Below are positions 32,272-35,642 of a stretch of 35,642 bases of DNA, in pieces. The notes below the pieces were generated by a model. The model was not told the DNA's origin. It ran no database searches and saw only the letters and a list, made by a program, of their open reading frames with translations. The stretch is from an uncultured Blautia sp. Lineage in GTDB: Bacteria > Bacillota > Clostridia > Lachnospirales > Lachnospiraceae. The translations under genes and the position numbers were made by a program. Location: positions 1 to 35,642 of the forward strand of contig URXG01000021.1 in NCBI GenBank assembly GCA_900551715.1, in the 5' to 3' direction. Position 1 is the first letter of the stretch; each line of letters begins with the position of its first letter.

Positions 32272-34540
32272 ACACATAAAGACAGAATCTAAAGGGCAGT
32301 GGTGGATCCCTGCAATACTGACACTGGGATTTCTCCTTGCTTTTCCGGTGGCAGAGCTTCTGAAACTGGGAAACTGGAAAGAACTTAAATATACTGCAGA
32401 TCAGATGGTGTTTCTCTATGAAAACCTCTGGAAAGACGGAATGGCTTTTACAGGGGCTTTTGTAGCGATAACAGCAGCGCTCTGCAATGCTGTCAATGGA
32501 TTCCGGTATCTGTACTCCGGAAAGAAAACAGATTTTTATCACAGTCTTCCTATAAAGCGTTCCAGAATGTTCTGGCAGAAGGTATATGTAGGGATTCTGT
32601 ATTACCTGATTCCATATGTGGTGATGGAATTTCTGGCGGTGTGTATTGGTGCAATGAGAGGATTTTTCAGTCTGAAATTACTGGCTATGGCTGTTCAGCT
32701 TATGGGAATGCATTTCCTTATATATCTGTTGGTTTATTTCTGCGTGGTGCTTGTATTGTGCGTGACGGGAAACGCACTTGCCGGAATTCTCGGCTGTGTA
32801 TTTCTGGGGTTTTATGGTGGAGCACTGAGAATGCTTTTTCTGATCTATGGGGAAACATTTTTTTCTACTTATTGCGAACCAGATGCAATCAAAATTACAG
32901 ATATTTTTACAGAATTCACGTCCCCGGAAGGCATGGTAATGTATATGCTTCAGAAGTATGCAACAGGTGACAGCTGGAGGATTTGTCTTCTGGTACTGGT
33001 TGCAGCTGTAATTTTGATGGTTCTGGCAAGGACAGCCTATGTAAAAAGACCGTCAGAAGCCTCTGGAAAAACTATGGTGTATAAATGGACTGAAGTGGTG
33101 ATCCGGTTTATGGTAGTAATACCTTTTGGTCTTGGAATTGGCTGGATCTTTTATGCACTGACAGCCTCAGGAGGAAGACTGATCTGGCTGACTTTTGGCC
33201 TGATCTTAGGTACTGTGATTTCCCATGGTCTTATGGAAACCATATATCAGATGAACTTTCATGGATTTTTTTGTAAAAAATGTCAGCTGGTTCTTGCCGG
33301 AGTTCTGGTGCTGATCTGTGCTTTTTGTTACCAGCAGGATCTGGGTGGATATGACAGATATTGTCCAAAACAGGAAGATCTGGCATCTATAAATGTAGGA
33401 ATGACTTCTTTCGGTGTGGATTTTAATGGTGTGGCAGCAGAAAATGAAGACGGTACTTACAGTTATACAGAAAGCTTTAAATGGTATTCTCCGGTATTTG
33501 CATTGTCCGACAAAACAGGCAGCGTAGGAGATGAGACTTATAAAGTGATAAAAAAGGCAATAGCAGAACATAAGGAAACCGTCAGTGGAGCGTATACAGG
33601 GAATGCGTATTCAGTTGATCTGAAATATAATCTGAAATCTGGCAGAAGTGTCAGAAGGACTTATGCCATCAGAACCGAAGTAGTAAAAGAATTTCTGACA
33701 GGCCTTTATAATGAAGAAAATCTGAAAGCAAAGAAATATAATTTTCTGGATGTTCCTGTGAAATATATGGATACACTGGAAATGTCGGCAGCAGATGGTG
33801 TCACACATTCTGTATACAATATAGATACCAGTGAACAGGATAAAAAAGCCTTTACAGAAGCCATGAAAAAAGATGTAGAAGCGGCAACTACAGAAGATTT
33901 TATGGAGCTGCCAGTGGCAAGACTGGATGTTATGTACAGACTGCCGGAAGAAGAAAATATAAATCATATGGTACCAGATGAGAATTACAGCAGTTATATA
34001 TATGGAAACTGGAGTGTTTATGTATATCCATCTTTCAAAAATACACTTGAAATCCTTAAGAAAACAGGGTATCCTCTTTCCATAGACGAACTGGATATCA
34101 CAGGTATCAAAATCCACTGTTACAACATGGATGACGACGGTAATGAGACAGACAGTACTACCGTTGAGTATACTTCTTCTGCCGAAATAAAGGAATTGAA
34201 GAAAGCTATGGTGCCAGGAGCATTAGGTCTCTTTTCTGTCTCTGATCGTGATCTTCTGAATAATGTCACAGTAGAAGTGGTGATAAAGGGAAATGAAGAA
34301 TCAGTGATCATGGATCTGTTGAAAGATAAAATTCCTGATTTTGTAGAAGAGAAATTTGCGGAGTTGGGAATTGATGAGGATGCACCTACTACATTTGAAG
34401 GAAAGGATTCCATGGTCACAGAGGCAGAGGATGAAGATCTCTATGATAGCAGTGACTCAGATGAGTATACGGAGGAGACTCTGGAGGATGATGCTGTGAT
34501 CGGTGGCGCTGATAAGTCAACCACTATAGAACTGAAATAA
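32246..34540 (+). CDS. ABC transporter permease with large C-terminal ectodomain
   Basis: The 764-residue permease starts at ATG 32246, with GGAGGT at 32232-32237; a GTG at 32225 is also in frame. Residues 1-365 hold about nine or ten membrane helices, including FYHSLPIKRSRMFWQKV, typical of the YtrC/ABC-2-like permeases of GntR-linked transporters. Residues 366-764 are a soluble, probably extracellular domain with three similar regions rich in strands (SYTESFKWYSPVF, SYIYGNWSVYVYPSF, YNMDDDGNETDS), possibly the DUF6449 type, and a final acidic Glu/Asp/Ser tail. There is no second membrane block after the ectodomain. Its ligand is unknown. Confidence 0.85.
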   Translation: MKSGIYSSKHIKTESKGQWWIPAILTLGFLLAFPVAELLKLGNWKELKYTADQMVFLYENLWKDGMAFTGAFVAITAALCNAVNGFRYLYSGKKTDFYHSLPIKRSRMFWQKVYVGILYYLIPYVVMEFLAVCIGAMRGFFSLKLLAMAVQLMGMHFLIYLLVYFCVVLVLCVTGNALAGILGCVFLGFYGGALRMLFLIYGETFFSTYCEPDAIKITDIFTEFTSPEGMVMYMLQKYATGDSWRICLLVLVAAVILMVLARTAYVKRPSEASGKTMVYKWTEVVIRFMVVIPFGLGIGWIFYALTASGGRLIWLTFGLILGTVISHGLMETIYQMNFHGFFCKKCQLVLAGVLVLICAFCYQQDLGGYDRYCPKQEDLASINVGMTSFGVDFNGVAAENEDGTYSYTESFKWYSPVFALSDKTGSVGDETYKVIKKAIAEHKETVSGAYTGNAYSVDLKYNLKSGRSVRRTYAIRTEVVKEFLTGLYNEENLKAKKYNFLDVPVKYMDTLEMSAADGVTHSVYNIDTSEQDKKAFTEAMKKDVEAATTEDFMELPVARLDVMYRLPEEENINHMVPDENYSSYIYGNWSVYVYPSFKNTLEILKKTGYPLSIDELDITGIKIHCYNMDDDGNETDSTTVEYTSSAEIKELKKAMVPGALGLFSVSDRDLLNNVTVEVVIKGNEESVIMDLLKDKIPDFVEEKFAELGIDEDAPTTFEGKDSMVTEAEDEDLYDSSDSDEYTEETLEDDAVIGGADKSTTIELK

Positions 34541-34542
34541 AG

Positions 34543-34569
34543 GTAGCTGTGAGGGTACGGAACAGTTAC
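34543..34569 (+). repeat. Palindromic intergenic repeat, copy E
   Basis: GTAGCTGT (34543-34550) pairs with ACAGTTAC (34562-34569), with one wobble. The block GTAGCTGTGAGGGTACGGAA is nearly identical to the 3' part of copy A at 1782. It lies just after the permease stop and 28 bases before rsuA. Confidence 0.65.
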
Positions 34570-34596
34570 AAATAAAGAATAAAAAGGAATGATTTT

Positions 34597-35385
34597 ATGG
34601 CAAAGGCAGTAAGGCTGGATAAATTTCTTGCAGATGCGGGAAAGGGTACCAGAAGCGAAGTAAAAAAGTTCATACAGAAAGGGCAGGTACAGGTAAATGG
34701 TCTTACTGCCAGAAAGCCGGAGTTAAAAGTTGATCCGGAGAAAGACCAGGTAATCCTTGCAGGAGAAACGATCACCGCAGCACCGGAGTTTGTATATTAT
34801 CTTTTGAATAAACCGGCAGGCTGTGTCAGTGCTACTGAGGACAGGCATGATTCTACAGTTATGGAATACGTACCTTCAGACAGAAAAGGTCTGTTTCCGG
34901 TAGGGCGTCTGGATAAAGATACAGAAGGATTGCTCCTTATTACAGATGACGGACAGCTGGCACATGAACTTCTTTCTCCTGCAAAGCATGTGAATAAAAC
35001 CTATTTTGTCAGAGTAGAAGGGCAGGTGACCAGGGAAGCCATTCAGAAGCTGGAGTCAGGGCTGGATATCGGAGAAGACAAGCTAACTTTACCTGCTATT
35101 GTGGAAATTGTGGGTGGAAGTGGAGCAGATGTTACAGAAAGTGGACAGGGTGAGCCGACAGGTCGTGTACGTGTAGAAAACCTGCCGGAAATTTATACAG
35201 AACTTCACCTGACCATTCGGGAAGGAAAATTTCATCAGGTGAAACGTATGATGGAGGCCGTAGGAACTCCGGTAATTTACCTGAAACGGATCTCCATGGG
35301 ACCACTCACCCTGCCAGATGATCTTAAGAAAGGAGAATGCAGGCTTCTGACAGAAGCAGAAGTTGCAGCATTAAAGCAGCGTTAA
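34597..35385 (+). CDS. rsuA: 16S rRNA pseudouridine synthase (RsuA type)
   Basis: The 262-residue protein has an N-terminal S4 RNA-binding domain (VRLDKFLADAGKGTRSEV, about 5-45) and a catalytic domain with GRLDKDTEGLLLITDDG, Asp106 being the catalytic residue. KMNKTYFVRVEG and FHQVKRMMEAVG-like text complete the RsuA/RluB/RluE family. The order and length fit RsuA, which modifies U516 of 16S rRNA, though RluB-like 23S specificity cannot be excluded. It lies between an ABC operon and rpsB, and its own terminator follows. Confidence 0.9.
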   Translation: MAKAVRLDKFLADAGKGTRSEVKKFIQKGQVQVNGLTARKPELKVDPEKDQVILAGETITAAPEFVYYLLNKPAGCVSATEDRHDSTVMEYVPSDRKGLFPVGRLDKDTEGLLLITDDGQLAHELLSPAKHVNKTYFVRVEGQVTREAIQKLESGLDIGEDKLTLPAIVEIVGGSGADVTESGQGEPTGRVRVENLPEIYTELHLTIREGKFHQVKRMMEAVGTPVIYLKRISMGPLTLPDDLKKGECRLLTEAEVAALKQR

Positions 35386-35427
35386 AAACTCTGAAAACTT
35401 ATATAAAAAATTATATAAAAAATCCTG

Positions 35428-35456
35428 AAAACCCTCTTTACACAGAGGGTTTTGCT
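35428..35456 (+). terminator. Terminator after rsuA, with rpsB promoter -35 inside it
   Basis: AAAACCCTCT (35428-35437) pairs perfectly with AGAGGGTTTT (35444-35453) around the 6-base loop TTACAC. The loop and last stem base also read TTTACA, the -35 box of the next promoter. The T tail is short, so it may be leaky. Confidence 0.8.
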
Positions 35457-35466
35457 GTGCTATACT
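35437..35466 (+). promoter_or_regulatory. Promoter of rpsB
   Basis: TTTACA (35437-35442) matches five of six -35 positions. After 18 bases TATACT (35461-35466) follows, with TGC before it for an extended -10. It overlaps the rsuA terminator hairpin. Confidence 0.75.
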
Positions 35467-35480
35467 TTAGGAGTTGCAAT

Positions 35481-35588
35481 GTGCGTAAAGACGCACAAAT
35501 AAAAATCACGTACAGAGATTCCGATGGATGGTGCCCCGACGGTGTGAAGGCTGGGTCCGGATAGAAAATGATCTGTACGGAAGAATCT
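35481..35588 (+). promoter_or_regulatory. Structured leader of rpsB, possible pseudoknot
   Basis: Directly before rpsB the leader has GTGCGT/ACGCAC (35481-35486, 35491-35496), a 6-bp hairpin with loop AAAG. Next, CGTACAGA (35509-35516) pairs with TCTGTACG (35572-35579). AGATTC (35516-35521) pairs with GAATCT (35583-35588). These last two stems cross, as in a pseudoknot. A GC-rich stretch with CCCCGAC and GGGTCCGG lies inside. Such leaders in Firmicutes bind the ribosomal protein for autoregulation; here S2 is inferred. Confidence 0.55.
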
Positions 35589-35608
35589 AACCAAAAAGGA
35601 GAACAAAC

Positions 35609-35642
35609 ATGAGCGTTATTTCAATGAAACAGCTTTTGGAAG
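35609..35642 (+). CDS. rpsB: 30S ribosomal protein S2, N-terminal part only
   Basis: ATG 35609, after AAGGAG, opens a frame MSVISMKQLLE that runs off the window end. This is the typical start of ribosomal protein S2. The leader and promoter fit a ribosomal protein gene; tsf usually follows it outside the window. Confidence 0.9.
   Translation, partial: MSVISMKQLLE

Overview
This is a moderately AT-rich, densely coding window from a Firmicute, almost certainly family Lachnospiraceae (Blautia/Ruminococcus-like). The case rests on the SCIFF ranthipeptide with its radical SAM maturase, a fused SecDF, a TIGR04086-type membrane protein, an apt-relA-hydrolase-hemZ-hisS-aspS run typical of Clostridia, strong AGGAGG ribosome binding sites and many extended -10 promoters. 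Nearly all genes lie on the plus strand; one lipoprotein gene lies on the minus strand. No rRNA, tRNA, CRISPR array, insertion sequence or prophage was seen, and no gene-free stretch exceeds 300 bases.

Layout. 143-1669 is a wall-anchored surface protein with TPE-rich repeats. 1665-1894 holds a composite repeat element and a strong terminator that runs into the next start codon (small TIGR04086-like membrane protein, 1895-2245). 2322-6363 is the SCIFF precursor (scfA), its maturase (scfB) and secDF. recJ follows (6455-8167). A sigma-A-type promoter at 8250-8278 then opens a long housekeeping operon: apt, relA/spoT homologue, metallo-beta-lactamase-fold hydrolase, hemZ, HD-GYP-type phosphohydrolase, hisS and aspS, closed by a bidirectional terminator near 17180. 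It combines stringent-response nucleotide metabolism, purine salvage and aminoacyl-tRNA synthesis. A minus-strand lipoprotein (17222-18358) faces it. 18643-24162 is a four-gene MacB-type export operon with two different membrane-fusion adaptors flanking the ATPase gene, then a permease. degV and argS follow (24377-27025).

27084-29296 is a two-gene unit encoding a membrane-anchored Ser/Thr kinase-like protein and a secreted Gln/Asn/Ser-rich partner. Next come a HAD phosphatase and a CPBP-family membrane protease. 30914-34540 is a self-contained GntR(YtrA-type)-ABC transporter operon with a perfect 12-bp inverted-repeat operator at its promoter. rsuA (34597-35385) ends in a terminator whose hairpin loop also provides the -35 region of the rpsB promoter; the rpsB leader has a possible pseudoknot and the gene runs off the window end.

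Least explained features: (1) a dispersed palindromic intergenic family, consensus GTTACTGTTCA...TGAACAGTAAC, in five places, some copies carrying a short ORF with its own ribosome binding site; (2) two neighbouring genes, the kinase and the CPBP protease, with no canonical start codon at the expected place; (3) the second export adaptor, whose coiled-coil hairpin is split by an insertion of about 300 residues; and (4) the kinase/secreted-protein pair.
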